NCBI GenBank assembly: GCA_040877545.1
Contig: JBBDNN010000034.1
Coordinates: forward strand, 53,523-117,522
DNA: 64,000 bases
DNA from: Gracilimonas sp040877545
Lineage (GTDB): Bacteria > Bacteroidota > Rhodothermia > Balneolales > Balneolaceae
Direction of reading: 5' to 3'
The translations under genes were made by a program, and so were the position numbers. How positions within the stretch are numbered: position 1 is the first letter of the stretch; each line of letters begins with the position of its first letter. Below are positions 16,946 through 26,155 of this stretch, in pieces. The notes under the pieces were generated by a model that was not told the DNA's origin, made no database searches, and worked only from the letters and a program-made list of their open reading frames with translations.

Positions 16946-17692
16946 TCAGGCTAATGTATTTTGATGATTCATTCGGTTTAGGCCATCTACATATTTGGCG
17001 GCAGACTCTCGCCTGAGTTCAAAAATCTGTATCATTTCATTCATCCAATGGGGATAACGATTGGTGAATTTCAGTTCCAGGATCACATTATTTCTAAAGA
17101 CGGAAATCGGCTTAGCCAAATCCGTTGATAATCTTAAATTCTTCACATACTCAGTTCTGACGTCTCTGTCAAAGGTAATCCGTACCGAATTTGAGTTTTC
17201 CAGCTCATAAGCTTCTCTATAATAAGCCACGTGCACTTGTGGCTTTGCATTTAGCATGTTAATCAGCCGGCAGATATATCGCAAAGAATCCAGCTGTTTA
17301 TCTGTTTTTTGTACCAGATGATCCATAGTAGGCAAATGCCCATACATGATATCTTCCAGGTGCTCACGTGGAATTTCTGCACGTTTTTTTGAAATCACCC
17401 GGTCATACCTGCGCTTCATCTCCAGGAAAACCGACCCCTTTTTATCCCCTTCATAATGCCGAACGCGCAACTTATACCTATTGCGGTTTCCGTTGATGGT
17501 GTCTTGGTAAGTTTGAAAACTTGGAGAGTCAAGGTAGAGGCTATGAACGGGATAGGAGCGCCGGGGCTGTGTAGCTCCGTATGCATCAATGGTCAAATAG
17601 TTTTGCACAAAATAACGCATGGATTGCGCTTTTTGCTCACTAATAATGTATTTCAGTTCAAATCGTTGTTCTTGCAACTTATCTTTCGACAT
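16946..17692 (-). CDS. VTC domain protein, putative polyphosphate polymerase
   Basis: A 248-residue stand-alone VTC domain. The tunnel-fold residues are visible: RFELKYII (the ExK start), HSLYLDS, RYKLRVRHYEG (basic R.K.R.R row), VFLEMKRRYD, and the later VILELKF. In yeast Vtc4 this fold makes polyphosphate from ATP, the basic residues binding phosphate and the acidic ones metal. Bacterial stand-alone versions are thought to do the same but few are tested. It is the first gene of a three-gene minus-strand operon with DUF4956 and HlyD-like genes, so the product may be made at the membrane. Confidence 0.87.
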   Translation of the reverse strand: MSKDKLQEQRFELKYIISEQKAQSMRYFVQNYLTIDAYGATQPRRSYPVHSLYLDSPSFQTYQDTINGNRNRYKLRVRHYEGDKKGSVFLEMKRRYDRVISKKRAEIPREHLEDIMYGHLPTMDHLVQKTDKQLDSLRYICRLINMLNAKPQVHVAYYREAYELENSNSVRITFDRDVRTEYVKNLRLSTDLAKPISVFRNNVILELKFTNRYPHWMNEMIQIFELRRESAAKYVDGLNRMNHQNTLA

Positions 17693-17881
17693 AGCCCGGA
17701 CTTATAGTTTTATACTTTCCTTAATAATTTACCCTTTAGCCACATTTTATTAACAATTTATTAATATAAAGTGTTTAGCGGGTAATTGGTAACCTTTTTC
17801 AATTCCGAGTGGTCCTGTTAAAATGTGTGGGTTAAAGGAGGCCACGGAGAGGCTGCTATTATTCAAAATAAAATAATTAGC

Positions 17882-18844
17882 TCAGCTTGTTTTGAGACTT
17901 TGCTCAACATGATCAGCAATTTGCTCGGCATGAATTCGCGAGTTTTCAATAAATAAACGGCTTGTATCTCGCCCGCCACAAACTACACCTGCTACATAAA
18001 CGCCTGGGGTGCTGGTCTCAAGGCTGTTCTCGTTATAAACCGGCATACACTTTTCATCATCCGTTAACTCCACCTCCATCATCTCCATAAGCTTGTAATT
18101 AGGATGGTAGCCCGTCATTGCAAGCACAAAGTCGTTCTCTACGGCCACTTCTGCAACCGGAGTAATTAACAGCACCTTATCTTCTTTAATTTCTTTCACT
18201 TCTGAATTGAAGTATGCCTTTATTTCCCCATTTTTGATACGGTTCTCAATATCCGGCTTCACCCAGTATTTCACGCTTGGCTTGATGCTGTCATATTTCA
18301 CCACCATCGTCACATTCGCGCCGCCCCGATAGCATTCAAGCGCTGCGTCTACGGCTGAATTTCCACCACCAATTATCAACACATTTTGCCAGGCATAGGG
18401 GTGAGGTTCATCGTAATAATGTTTCACCTTTGGGAGGTCTTCCCCCCGAATTCCTAATAAATTCGCCTGACCATAAAAACCTGTGGCCACAATAATCTTT
18501 TCGGCTTTATACTCATCTTTATCTGTTTGTATAGAGAAATTTCCATCCTCGCCATTCATTGAAAGTACTCGCTCATACAAATTTATGGGCAATTCATAAT
18601 ATGATGCTACCCTTCGGTAATACTCCAAGGCTTCGTTCCGTGTGGGTTTTGGGCCATGTGAGATAAAAGGAATATTTCCAATCTCCAGCTTATCGGATGT
18701 AGAGAAGAAAGTCATGTTAGTGGGATAGTGAAAAATGGAATTCACCAAACAACCGCGCTCAATTATTTTAAATGGAATATTTTTTCGTGTTAATTCAATG
18801 CCTGTTGCAAGCCCAATAGGGCCGGCACCAATAATAATAACCAT
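17882..18844 (-). CDS. ypdA: YpdA-family putative bacillithiol disulfide reductase
   Basis: A 320-residue FAD-dependent pyridine nucleotide oxidoreductase. The N-terminus is the FAD-binding GAGPIGLATGIEL; a second Rossmann motif, IGGGNSAVDAALE, binds NADPH; the third conserved segment is TPGVYVAGVVCGG near the C-terminus. The FHYPTNMTFFSTSDKLEIG stretch is characteristic of YpdA, which lacks a CxxC pair between the two nucleotide domains. YpdA reduces bacillithiol disulfide. The gene therefore suggests bacillithiol as the low-molecular-weight thiol of this organism. Single gene. Confidence 0.9.
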   Translation of the reverse strand: MVIIIGAGPIGLATGIELTRKNIPFKIIERGCLVNSIFHYPTNMTFFSTSDKLEIGNIPFISHGPKPTRNEALEYYRRVASYYELPINLYERVLSMNGEDGNFSIQTDKDEYKAEKIIVATGFYGQANLLGIRGEDLPKVKHYYDEPHPYAWQNVLIIGGGNSAVDAALECYRGGANVTMVVKYDSIKPSVKYWVKPDIENRIKNGEIKAYFNSEVKEIKEDKVLLITPVAEVAVENDFVLAMTGYHPNYKLMEMMEVELTDDEKCMPVYNENSLETSTPGVYVAGVVCGGRDTSRLFIENSRIHAEQIADHVEQSLKTS

Positions 18845-18990
18845 GTTTAGTCTTTTTTTTCTTGAGTGAGTTCGATAACACCTCTAAGATACAAATCCTT
18901 AGCGGCTTTGGCTTAGGTAATCAATAGGAATCGAAGCAGATTAAAAACCTCTTCAATATTTAACATACGTTGTTCATTTTTCAATATTCA

Positions 18991-19950
18991 TTACCTTTCC
19001 AGCCACTTCAAAATGGTGCGGTTCATCCAACCCTCGGGGGAACTTAAAAAGCCAACATGGCCACCTTGTTCTGTGAAAATTACATGTATATGCGGGTTCT
19101 TTTTAATTTTTTCTATGGGGGCATATTCTATAGGGCACAAGGTATCATCTTTGCTATGGATGAGAAGTAAGGGAATTTGTACATCCTCAAAATAATGTTT
19201 GCATGAACATTGATGATAATAGTCATCGGCATCTTTAAAACCGTGAAGAGGAGCCGTTACCTGATTATCATATTCATAGAGCGAATTTCCGGAAAAGGTG
19301 GGCATATCCGAAAACTGCCTTCTTTTCATCTCCAGTTTTTCTACCAGTGTTTTCAGGAAATTAATTTCATAAATCCGGTTAAAGCCTTCGTGCAATTGTA
19401 ATGATCCTTTCTTTAAGTCATAAGGCGGGGATATGGCAACCGCACGTTTTACCAAGCTGTGATCTTCCCGCTCCCCCAGGTATTTTATCAAGGTATTTGC
19501 GCCTAATGAAAATCCAATGGCATAAATATGCTTTTGGGGATGATTCTCAGCAATCCAATCAAAGAACATTTCATAACTTTCTGTTTCCCCGGAATGATAA
19601 AAACGCCGTTGATTATTTAACCGGCTCCCGCATCCCCGAAAATTAAGCGCAGCCGAAGAAAAGCCTGCGGAATGTAAGGAATGCATCAGGTTATTGATGT
19701 AGTACCTTTCGGTAGATCCTTCCAATCCATGAAAAAGGGCCACAATAGGTTTGTCTGAATCCGCCGTAGCAACATCTATTTCCAGGAAATCATCATCGGG
19801 GGTTGAAATTTCAACTCGTTTAAATTTCAACTGCTGGACCTTGCTGAACAGCGAAGCAACTATCGTTTGAATATGTGTATTCCAGGCCCACCATTTTGGT
19901 TTAAATTTATCGAAGTCAAAGTCGATCATCTTTTTATTTAAAACCTGCAT
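18991..19950 (-). CDS. YheT-family alpha/beta hydrolase
   Basis: Alpha/beta hydrolase of the YheT/ABHD1-3 group. The open frame runs to 20094, but the first 48 residues resemble nothing in the family; ATG 19950 (or 19929, MIDFDFDKFKPKWW) gives the family-like opening with WAWNTHIQTI. Marks in order: FHGLEGSTERYYI, NFRGCGSR, GFSLGANTLIKYLG (nucleophile Ser), HSKDDTLCP (Asp) and GGHVGF (His), a complete triad. The substrate is probably an ester or lipid, but it is not known for bacterial YheT. Single gene. Confidence 0.85.
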   Translation of the reverse strand: MQVLNKKMIDFDFDKFKPKWWAWNTHIQTIVASLFSKVQQLKFKRVEISTPDDDFLEIDVATADSDKPIVALFHGLEGSTERYYINNLMHSLHSAGFSSAALNFRGCGSRLNNQRRFYHSGETESYEMFFDWIAENHPQKHIYAIGFSLGANTLIKYLGEREDHSLVKRAVAISPPYDLKKGSLQLHEGFNRIYEINFLKTLVEKLEMKRRQFSDMPTFSGNSLYEYDNQVTAPLHGFKDADDYYHQCSCKHYFEDVQIPLLLIHSKDDTLCPIEYAPIEKIKKNPHIHVIFTEQGGHVGFLSSPEGWMNRTILKWLER

Positions 19951-20094
19951 CTCTCTATATAATTTGGGTGAAAAATTAACATAGGATTTGCAAAAGGAAT
20001 GCTCCTCTTCTTGTAGCACCTCAGAATCAATCTGATGCTTCGAGATGAAAAGGGGAAATATTGAAAATGATTTTTCGGGATAATCCTCTCTCAA

Positions 20095-20399
20095 CGATAC
20101 TATTTTCAGGAATTATCTATCCACCTTTTGCAAATGGTGATTGGTTAAAAAAGAAGTTAAGCGGGAAATAATTTTTCTAATTCACGGCTAACTACAATTA
20201 TCTCATCTTGATATATAAGTTTGGGTGATTTTTAACCAATGCATTACATTGATTATAAGCGAAAAACCCTGCCAAATAGTTCCTGCTATTGAGTAGCAGC
20301 CATGGCAAAAAGATAACACACCAGGAGCGATGTCATCCTGAGTTCATTTCAGGATCTGACAAAATCTTTGAGCGAACTTACTGTAAAACTGCAACCTGA
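20095..20399. repeat. Intergenic region with a REP-like palindrome
   Basis: About 300 bases with no gene. It contains a perfect 7-bp hairpin ATCCTGA (20335-20341) / TCAGGAT (20349-20355) inside TGTCATCCTGAGTTCATTTCAGGATCTGACA, a sequence type found scattered between genes in many bacterial genomes. A second hairpin, CTGCTA...TAGCAG, is at about 20283-20299. Either may end transcription of smc, which stops at 20400 on the minus strand. The region otherwise shows nothing recognisable. Confidence 0.5.
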
Positions 20400-23300
20400 T
20401 CAGGCAACCTCATCCAGTTTCACCCCAACAAGGCGGCTTACGCCGGTTTCCGGCATGGTAACGCCATACATCATCTCGGCTTTGCTCATGGTTTTTTTGT
20501 TGTGGGTGATTATGATGAATTGTGTTTCTTTGCTGAACTCTTTTATCATTTTAGCAAAGCGTTCGATGTTGGCATCATCGAGGGGAGCATCCACTTCATC
20601 GAGCACACAAAATGGCGATGGTTTTACCAGGTAGATGGCAAAAAGCAGGGCGATTGCAGTAAGTGTTTTTTCACCCCCGGAAAGCTGTGAAATTCCTGAA
20701 GGACGTTTTCCCTTTGGCTGGGCTTTAATTTCAATTCGGGCTTCCAGCGAATCTTCCACATCCTCTTCTATAATAAGATCACAAAAATCATCTTCATTGA
20801 ATAAGGTCTTAAAAACTTTCTGAAAGTTGGTGCGGATTTTCTCAAAAGTAGTGTTGAAGCGTTTTGTGGCCGTTTCATTTATTTCTTGAATCGTCTCCAG
20901 CAACTGCTCTTCCGCTTTGGCGAGATCTTCAATCTGTTCCTCGTAAAAATCGAGGCGTTCCTTTTCTTCTTTATACTCCTCGATAGCCAATGGATTCACC
21001 TCGCCGATGCTATTCAATTTCTGTCGCAGCCAGCCGATGCGCTCTTTAGCCGCTTCCGGTGATTTATCTTCCGGGAGTTCCCCGCTCACCTGCTTCATCA
21101 GGATGCCATAAGTTTCCCAAATATGATCGGAAAGTGATTGGCTCTGCATATCCATTTTTTCCTTCGCCATTTCAAGGTGATGCACCAGTTCCATATTCAC
21201 CTCTTTTCGTCGGCGGACTTCTTTCAGCTCTTTCTCAATTTCATTGATTTTTCCACGCTGCCGGGCTGCCGCTTCTTCAGCTTTTTCAAGTTCAGTATCA
21301 GCTTCTTTTTTCAGCCCCTGATTTTTTTCCAGCAACTCCTCCAGCTCTTTAGTTTGCGAGCTAAAATCCTGAATCCGCTTTTTACTTTCTTCCGTCAAAG
21401 AGGTGCGGTTTTTTATTCTCGACTCTACATTTTCGATTCCTGTTTCGGCGCGCTTCACATCCCGGTCGAGGTTATCCACCTTATTTTTTAAATCCTGATG
21501 CTTTAGCTGCGTATCATTGTAGCGGCTTTGAGCAATAGAACGATCTTCTTCGAGTGTTTCAAGCAGGTCTTTTTTCTCGTTCTGCTGTTTGTCGAGCCCC
21601 AGCATTTTCTGCTGAAGTTCTTTTTGGCGGGGCTGAATTCCATCCAGTTCTTCCTGCGCGGTTCCTTCACTGCTTTTCAGGTTATCTTTCCGGTTTACCA
21701 ACTCACCAATATTCTTTTGATATACCTGCACCTTCGAACTCAGGCTATGCTGCTGTTGTTCAAGCCGGCGGACTTCCTGTTCTTTTTCTTTGAGAGAGTG
21801 GCTTAGAACTCCAATATCCAGCTTTTCATATTTTTCTACAATCTGTTGCAGGTAAGCATCCAGCTTCACGATTTCTTTGGAGGTTTGTGCTTCCTCCTTT
21901 TCGAGCTTCTCAATTTTATCTTTTAGTCCAACCCGAATTCCTGCATTTTTGCTCTTGCTGCCACTTTGGAAAAAACGAGCGTCTGTAATCACTTCCCCAT
22001 CAAAAGTGACCCCGGCCGAATTCGAGTTTTTTAGTTTTGAATATGCCTTTTCCACCGAATCAAAAACCATCACATTGCCAAGCAACAATTGCTTTAGTGC
22101 TGAATATTCCCGCTTCGATTTCACCTCATCAAACAAACTGCCTTCTTTTACTTCATAAGTGGCGGCAAGCTGGTCGAGCGGAATAAAAGTAGCCCGGCCT
22201 TTTTTATTTTCCTTCAGGATTTTTGAAGCTCTTTTCGCTTCATCCAATGTTTTTACCACTACATAATTCAGCACATCTCCCAACACAGATTCCAGTGCTA
22301 CGGCATGCTTTTCATTGGTGTTGAAGATCTCGGACACGGTGGTAAGATCTTTAAATTCGAAACGGTGTTTATCGATCAGGAATTTTACACTGCTTGGAAA
22401 AGCTTCATTCGAACTTACCAGCTCATTCAATAAACCAATTTCAGATTGCAGTGATGCTTGTTGGCTCTGAAGGTTTCTTAATTCATCCTTAATCTCGTTC
22501 TGCTTGTCGGCAAATTGCTCCCTCTTTTCCCGCGCGCCTTCTAGCTCTTCCTCCAGTTCGTCCCGTTCCACAACCAGTTTTTCAAGCTTCTTTTCAATCA
22601 ATCCCTGCTCGCCATTCATGTTGTCGATCTCATCATTCAGATCCACAATTTCTTCATTGATACGTGCCAAATCCCCTTCCGTATTCTCCAGGCGCGATTC
22701 AATTTTAATTCGTTTTGTTTGAAGTTGATTCAGCTCATTATTGGTGGCACTCAGTTGCACCTCCAATTCATACAGCTCATGCCGCTCGCGATTATACTGT
22801 TGTTGGATTTGCCCGTATTTCTTCTTTGAATCTTCCAGTGCTTTTTCGGATTTCGCCAAATCATCATCAAAAGACTCCAGCTTCTTCCGGCTCGACTCCA
22901 GCAACTCAATCAGTTCCTTTAAATCCTTCTCGCCCTGCTCAATATCTTTGCCATAGCCGATAATCACCTTATTCTCATTCTCAATTTTTTCTTTGGTGAT
23001 GCGGAGATTCGTATCTGCCTCGCGAATGGCGTTGTGAAGTTGGCTCACGCTTCGTTGCGCTTCAGCCTGACCACGTTCTTTAGCCTGCAGTTCAGCCCGG
23101 GCTTTTTCATCCGCCGTTTCCAGCTCGCCGGTGCTTTTGGCGATTTCTTTCTTCTCTTTCTCTGCATTGGTAATTCGTTCTTGCAGAGGCTCCAGCTCAG
23201 TCTTAATTTTGTTGAACTCGTGAAGGGTCAGCGCTTTATCCAGCGTTTCAAGCTCGTCTTTATAAACTTTAGCTTTTTCGGCTTTTTCGGCCTGGATTTC

Positions 23301-23915
23301 CAACGACCGGGCTTTCTTGCGAAGTTCCAGCAACAGATCATCTACTCGTTGAAGATCCTTTCGGGTTTCGTCTAATTTTCGCAGCGTTTTTTTACGCTGA
23401 TCCTTATAACGGGTTACTCCGGCAGCTTCTTCAAACAAACGGCGGCGGTCGTTATTTTTATCATTCAGTATCTCTTCCACCATTTTGAGTTCGATTACCG
23501 AGTAAGCATCCGAGCCCATCCCCGTATCCATGAACAGCTCCATAATATCCTTGAGGCGACAGGAGGTATTGTTGATTAAATATTCACTATCGCCCGAACG
23601 ATATAAACGACGTGTAATGGTGACTTCGCTGTATTCAATCGGCAGAATCTGTTTGTTATTTTCGAGCGTGAGCGAAACTTCCGCCAGGCCTAAGGCTTTT
23701 TTCTGAGCGGTGCCATTAAAAATCACATTACTCATCGCAGAAGAGCGAAGCAGGGAAGGCCGCTGTTCACCCAGAACCCAGCGGAGTGCATCCACAATGT
23801 TGGATTTCCCGCAGCCATTTGGCCCCACAATAGATGTTATACCACTATCAAATTTCACCTTCGTTTTATGGGCGAAACTTTTAAATCCGTGTAAATTCAG
23901 CTCAGATATATACAT
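20400..23915 (-). CDS. smc: Chromosome segregation protein SMC
   Basis: A 1171-residue SMC ATPase of normal length. The N-terminal head has Walker A (GPNGCGKSNIVDALRWVLGE) near residue 32. Two long coiled coils flank a hinge at about residues 500-670 (IDKHRFEFKDLTTVSEIF, with conserved glycines further on). The C-terminal head carries the signature LSGGEKTLTAIALLFA and Walker B (FCVLDEVDAPLDD). It forms the condensin ring with ScpA and ScpB; scpA lies about 8 kb away at 32145. The gene is followed upstream by a four-helix-bundle insertion and frr, all on the minus strand. Confidence 0.98.
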   Translation of the reverse strand: MYISELNLHGFKSFAHKTKVKFDSGITSIVGPNGCGKSNIVDALRWVLGEQRPSLLRSSAMSNVIFNGTAQKKALGLAEVSLTLENNKQILPIEYSEVTITRRLYRSGDSEYLINNTSCRLKDIMELFMDTGMGSDAYSVIELKMVEEILNDKNNDRRRLFEEAAGVTRYKDQRKKTLRKLDETRKDLQRVDDLLLELRKKARSLEIQAEKAEKAKVYKDELETLDKALTLHEFNKIKTELEPLQERITNAEKEKKEIAKSTGELETADEKARAELQAKERGQAEAQRSVSQLHNAIREADTNLRITKEKIENENKVIIGYGKDIEQGEKDLKELIELLESSRKKLESFDDDLAKSEKALEDSKKKYGQIQQQYNRERHELYELEVQLSATNNELNQLQTKRIKIESRLENTEGDLARINEEIVDLNDEIDNMNGEQGLIEKKLEKLVVERDELEEELEGAREKREQFADKQNEIKDELRNLQSQQASLQSEIGLLNELVSSNEAFPSSVKFLIDKHRFEFKDLTTVSEIFNTNEKHAVALESVLGDVLNYVVVKTLDEAKRASKILKENKKGRATFIPLDQLAATYEVKEGSLFDEVKSKREYSALKQLLLGNVMVFDSVEKAYSKLKNSNSAGVTFDGEVITDARFFQSGSKSKNAGIRVGLKDKIEKLEKEEAQTSKEIVKLDAYLQQIVEKYEKLDIGVLSHSLKEKEQEVRRLEQQQHSLSSKVQVYQKNIGELVNRKDNLKSSEGTAQEELDGIQPRQKELQQKMLGLDKQQNEKKDLLETLEEDRSIAQSRYNDTQLKHQDLKNKVDNLDRDVKRAETGIENVESRIKNRTSLTEESKKRIQDFSSQTKELEELLEKNQGLKKEADTELEKAEEAAARQRGKINEIEKELKEVRRRKEVNMELVHHLEMAKEKMDMQSQSLSDHIWETYGILMKQVSGELPEDKSPEAAKERIGWLRQKLNSIGEVNPLAIEEYKEEKERLDFYEEQIEDLAKAEEQLLETIQEINETATKRFNTTFEKIRTNFQKVFKTLFNEDDFCDLIIEEDVEDSLEARIEIKAQPKGKRPSGISQLSGGEKTLTAIALLFAIYLVKPSPFCVLDEVDAPLDDANIERFAKMIKEFSKETQFIIITHNKKTMSKAEMMYGVTMPETGVSRLVGVKLDEVA

Positions 23916-23940
23916 GACGGGTTACGTGGTGCGGGTTGCG
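23916..23940. repeat. CGCAACCCG-type flanking repeat, left
   Basis: GACGGGTTACGTGGTGCGGGTTGCG starts immediately after the smc start codon. Its reverse complement reads CGCAACCCGCACCACGTAACCCG, similar to the right flank at 24346-24376. Together they bracket the four-helix-bundle gene. Confidence 0.55.
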
Positions 23941-24305
23941 TTTCTGTTTCCAGCTTTTTCGGCGTATTGAATGAAGGTGTTGAGTTTGCGTCCTAATGTA
24001 TCATATTTGTCAATTAATTCTGCAAGAGGTTCTTCAACAAAATGAAGATCGCTAATCATGTGGAGTTGTGAAATGGTTTCATCATATGAGGAGTGGGCAA
24101 ATATTAGAAGCCTGATAAATTCATCTTTATACCTTCTTCTGCCGAATCGTTCTGCAATAGTATCCTTAATTCTTTTTGAAGATCTCCTGATTTGACTGCC
24201 CTGTTCATACAGTTCATATTTCGGCAACTGCATCGACATTTCATGAACTCCCATTGCCAAATCATAAGCCATCTGATAACCCTCTAAATCTCTATAACTT
24301 TGCAT
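23922..24305 (-). CDS. Four-helix-bundle protein (23S rRNA intervening-sequence type)
   Basis: A 127-residue helical protein opening with YRDLEGYQMAYDLAMGVHEM and continuing IRRSSKRIKDTIAERFGRRRYKDEFIRLL, both typical of the S23/IVS four-helix-bundle family (TIGR02436). These genes were first seen inside 23S rRNA insertions but are scattered through Bacteroidota genomes, and their role is unknown. Here it sits in a tight gap between smc and frr. Its last residues (NRNATRTT) and stop codon are read from a CGCAACCCG-type repeat whose inverted partner lies on the other side of the gene. Confidence 0.88.
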   Translation of the reverse strand: MQSYRDLEGYQMAYDLAMGVHEMSMQLPKYELYEQGSQIRRSSKRIKDTIAERFGRRRYKDEFIRLLIFAHSSYDETISQLHMISDLHFVEEPLAELIDKYDTLGRKLNTFIQYAEKAGNRNATRTT

Positions 24306-24345
24306 AATGAATTATTAAGCAGCGGCATCTGCTACCGCCAAGAAA

Positions 24346-24376
24346 AACCCGCAACCCGGAACCCGTACCTCGCAAC
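24346..24376. repeat. CGCAACCCG-type flanking repeat, right
   Basis: A run of CGCAACCCGGAACCCGTACC units ending one base before the frr stop codon. It is in inverted orientation to the repeat at 23916-23940, which suggests that the four-helix-bundle gene and its flanks form one inserted unit. Confidence 0.55.
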
Positions 24377-24377
24377 T

Positions 24378-24947
24378 CTAAACAGTCATTATTTCTTCTT
24401 CTTTGTGTGTTAGCAGCTCATCAACTTTGCCGTTGTAGGTATCGGTTAGAGTTTGGACCTCGTCTTCAGCCTCGAACTTTGAATCTTCAGGAAGAGATTC
24501 CTTATCCACTGTTTTTTTGATGTCATCATTTGCATTCCGCCTGGTATTCCGAATGCTGATGCGGGCCTGCTCCCCAATCTCTTTCGTTTTCTTCACCAAT
24601 TCTTTGCGGCGCTCCTCCGTTAACATAGGCAGCGGGATGAGAATTCTTTCACCGTCGTTGCTGGGGTTCAAACCCAATCCACCCGACATAATTGCTTTTA
24701 TGATATCCTCCATAGAGGATTTGTCGTAAGGAGACACAATCAGCATTCGCGGTTCCGGAGCAGATATATTGGCCAATTGTTGCAGCGGCGTTTGTGATCC
24801 ATAATAATCTACCTTAACACCTTCAATAAGAGAAGGGCTGGCTTTACCGGTTCGAATGTGGGATAATTCTTTTTTGAGGAAAGAAGTGGCTTCATCCATA
24901 TGAAGTTCAGCCTCGTCAATAATGTCCTGTAGTTCTGGGCCTATCAT
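24378..24947 (-). CDS. frr: Ribosome recycling factor
   Basis: A 189-residue RRF, close to the usual 185. Family segments are visible: ELSHIRTGKASPSLIEGVKVDYYGSQTPL near the N-terminus, then IKAIMSGGLGLNPSNDGERILIPLPMLTEERR and the C-terminal RRNANDDIKK. RRF with EF-G splits post-termination ribosomes. pyrH, its common neighbour, is not upstream here; frr starts a minus-strand group that includes the inserted four-helix-bundle gene and smc. Confidence 0.97.
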   Translation of the reverse strand: MIGPELQDIIDEAELHMDEATSFLKKELSHIRTGKASPSLIEGVKVDYYGSQTPLQQLANISAPEPRMLIVSPYDKSSMEDIIKAIMSGGLGLNPSNDGERILIPLPMLTEERRKELVKKTKEIGEQARISIRNTRRNANDDIKKTVDKESLPEDSKFEAEDEVQTLTDTYNGKVDELLTHKEEEIMTV

Positions 24948-25115
24948 AGCTTTTTTTTATATGCTGATTGATAACTTCGCGAATTTAAGAAAAACAGCAG
25001 TGACGACAAAGGTTCTAATGTTTTAAAAGCACATTCCTTTGTTATTTATCCTTTTAAATTGAAATCATAAAACATAATTTCAACATAACTTGGATGATTC
25101 TTATCATAAGGTGTT

Positions 25116-26108
25116 ATGGAAAAATCACTCAAAAAAATTTTATCAGGAATTGTAGATTACGCAGGCCTTTTCCCACCCGCAAATCTTCCTTTTGAAGCCG
25201 CCATGGCAGAGTACAAAAAGTACAGGCATAGTGATTATGACTGGATGCTTTCCCGCTTTATCATTTCTTTTGAACAATTCGGCGAACTCAAGATGCTTTC
25301 AGGCAGTGAAAATCTATTGCCAGATCCGTTACGGTTATCCATTACCGCTGCACCCACTGATTCAGCCGAAGAATATTACAGTTTAGTGAAAGATATCGTG
25401 ACGAATACCTTACAACTCCACGAAGAAACACCGGAATTACTACAAACTCAAATCCTGGAATTAAAACTTCCAAAGCAAGTTTTGAAGCGGTCAAATGATG
25501 AAGAAATTCTGAACCTGATTGAGAAAACTGTTCAGGCCGTGTGTAAGAATCCTCTGCTTCCCTATCATATATTTTTTGAAGTACCGGGTTTTGAATTTGA
25601 TATACACCTGGCGGAGAAAGTTATTAAAGCTATTTCAACTCATAATAAATCTATTGAAGAAAATGAGTTGGAGCATTACAAATTTTCAGGATTCAAGATC
25701 AGGTGCGGAGGGGTAAAAGCTTATCAGTTTCCGCCTTCAGGTTATCTTTCAGCGGCAATTATTTGTGCGCGTGATGCCGGCGTTCCACTTAAATTCACCG
25801 CCGGGCTGCATCATCCTGTAAGGCTATTTCACTCCTCAGTTCAAACCAAAATGTATGGATTCTTTAATGTATTTGGAGCGGGAATACTTGCTCATACTCA
25901 GAATTTATCCATAGAAAAAACCGCTGAAATCCTGGAAGATGAAGATTCGGGAAGTTTTACATTCACTAGTCAATATTTCGAATGGAAAGGATTGAAAGCA
26001 TCCCTGGCAGAAATTCAGAAACTGCGAAAAAAGTTGTTGATCTCATTTGGAAGCTGCAGTATGGCAGAACCTGTAGAAGATCTACAAGAACTTGGACTGA
26101 TTGAGTAG
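25116..26108 (+). CDS. Conserved protein of unknown function linked to fumarylacetoacetase
   Basis: I do not recognise a named family. The protein has 330 residues, is soluble, and has no signal peptide. It opens MEKSLKKILSGIVDYAGLFPPANLPFEAAMAEY. The later FKIRCGGVKAYQFPPSGYL, GVPLKFTAGLHHPVR and NVFGAGILAH look like beta-alpha units of a TIM-type barrel, with conserved-looking His, Lys and Arg that could form a catalytic site. AAGGTG precedes the ATG. It lies 47 bases upstream of fahA in the same direction, so it may act in aromatic amino acid breakdown. Confidence 0.7.
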   Translation: MEKSLKKILSGIVDYAGLFPPANLPFEAAMAEYKKYRHSDYDWMLSRFIISFEQFGELKMLSGSENLLPDPLRLSITAAPTDSAEEYYSLVKDIVTNTLQLHEETPELLQTQILELKLPKQVLKRSNDEEILNLIEKTVQAVCKNPLLPYHIFFEVPGFEFDIHLAEKVIKAISTHNKSIEENELEHYKFSGFKIRCGGVKAYQFPPSGYLSAAIICARDAGVPLKFTAGLHHPVRLFHSSVQTKMYGFFNVFGAGILAHTQNLSIEKTAEILEDEDSGSFTFTSQYFEWKGLKASLAEIQKLRKKLLISFGSCSMAEPVEDLQELGLIE

Positions 26109-26155
26109 TGAGTTTTTGTTCTAGTACCACCTAAGAGTAAAATCAAAATCAATTT

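Noticed and set aside
20635..23375. Many open frames on the plus strand opposite smc, up to 117 codons
   Set aside because: They are mirror frames of coiled-coil codons, rich in Phe, Ser and Leu, with no start signals.
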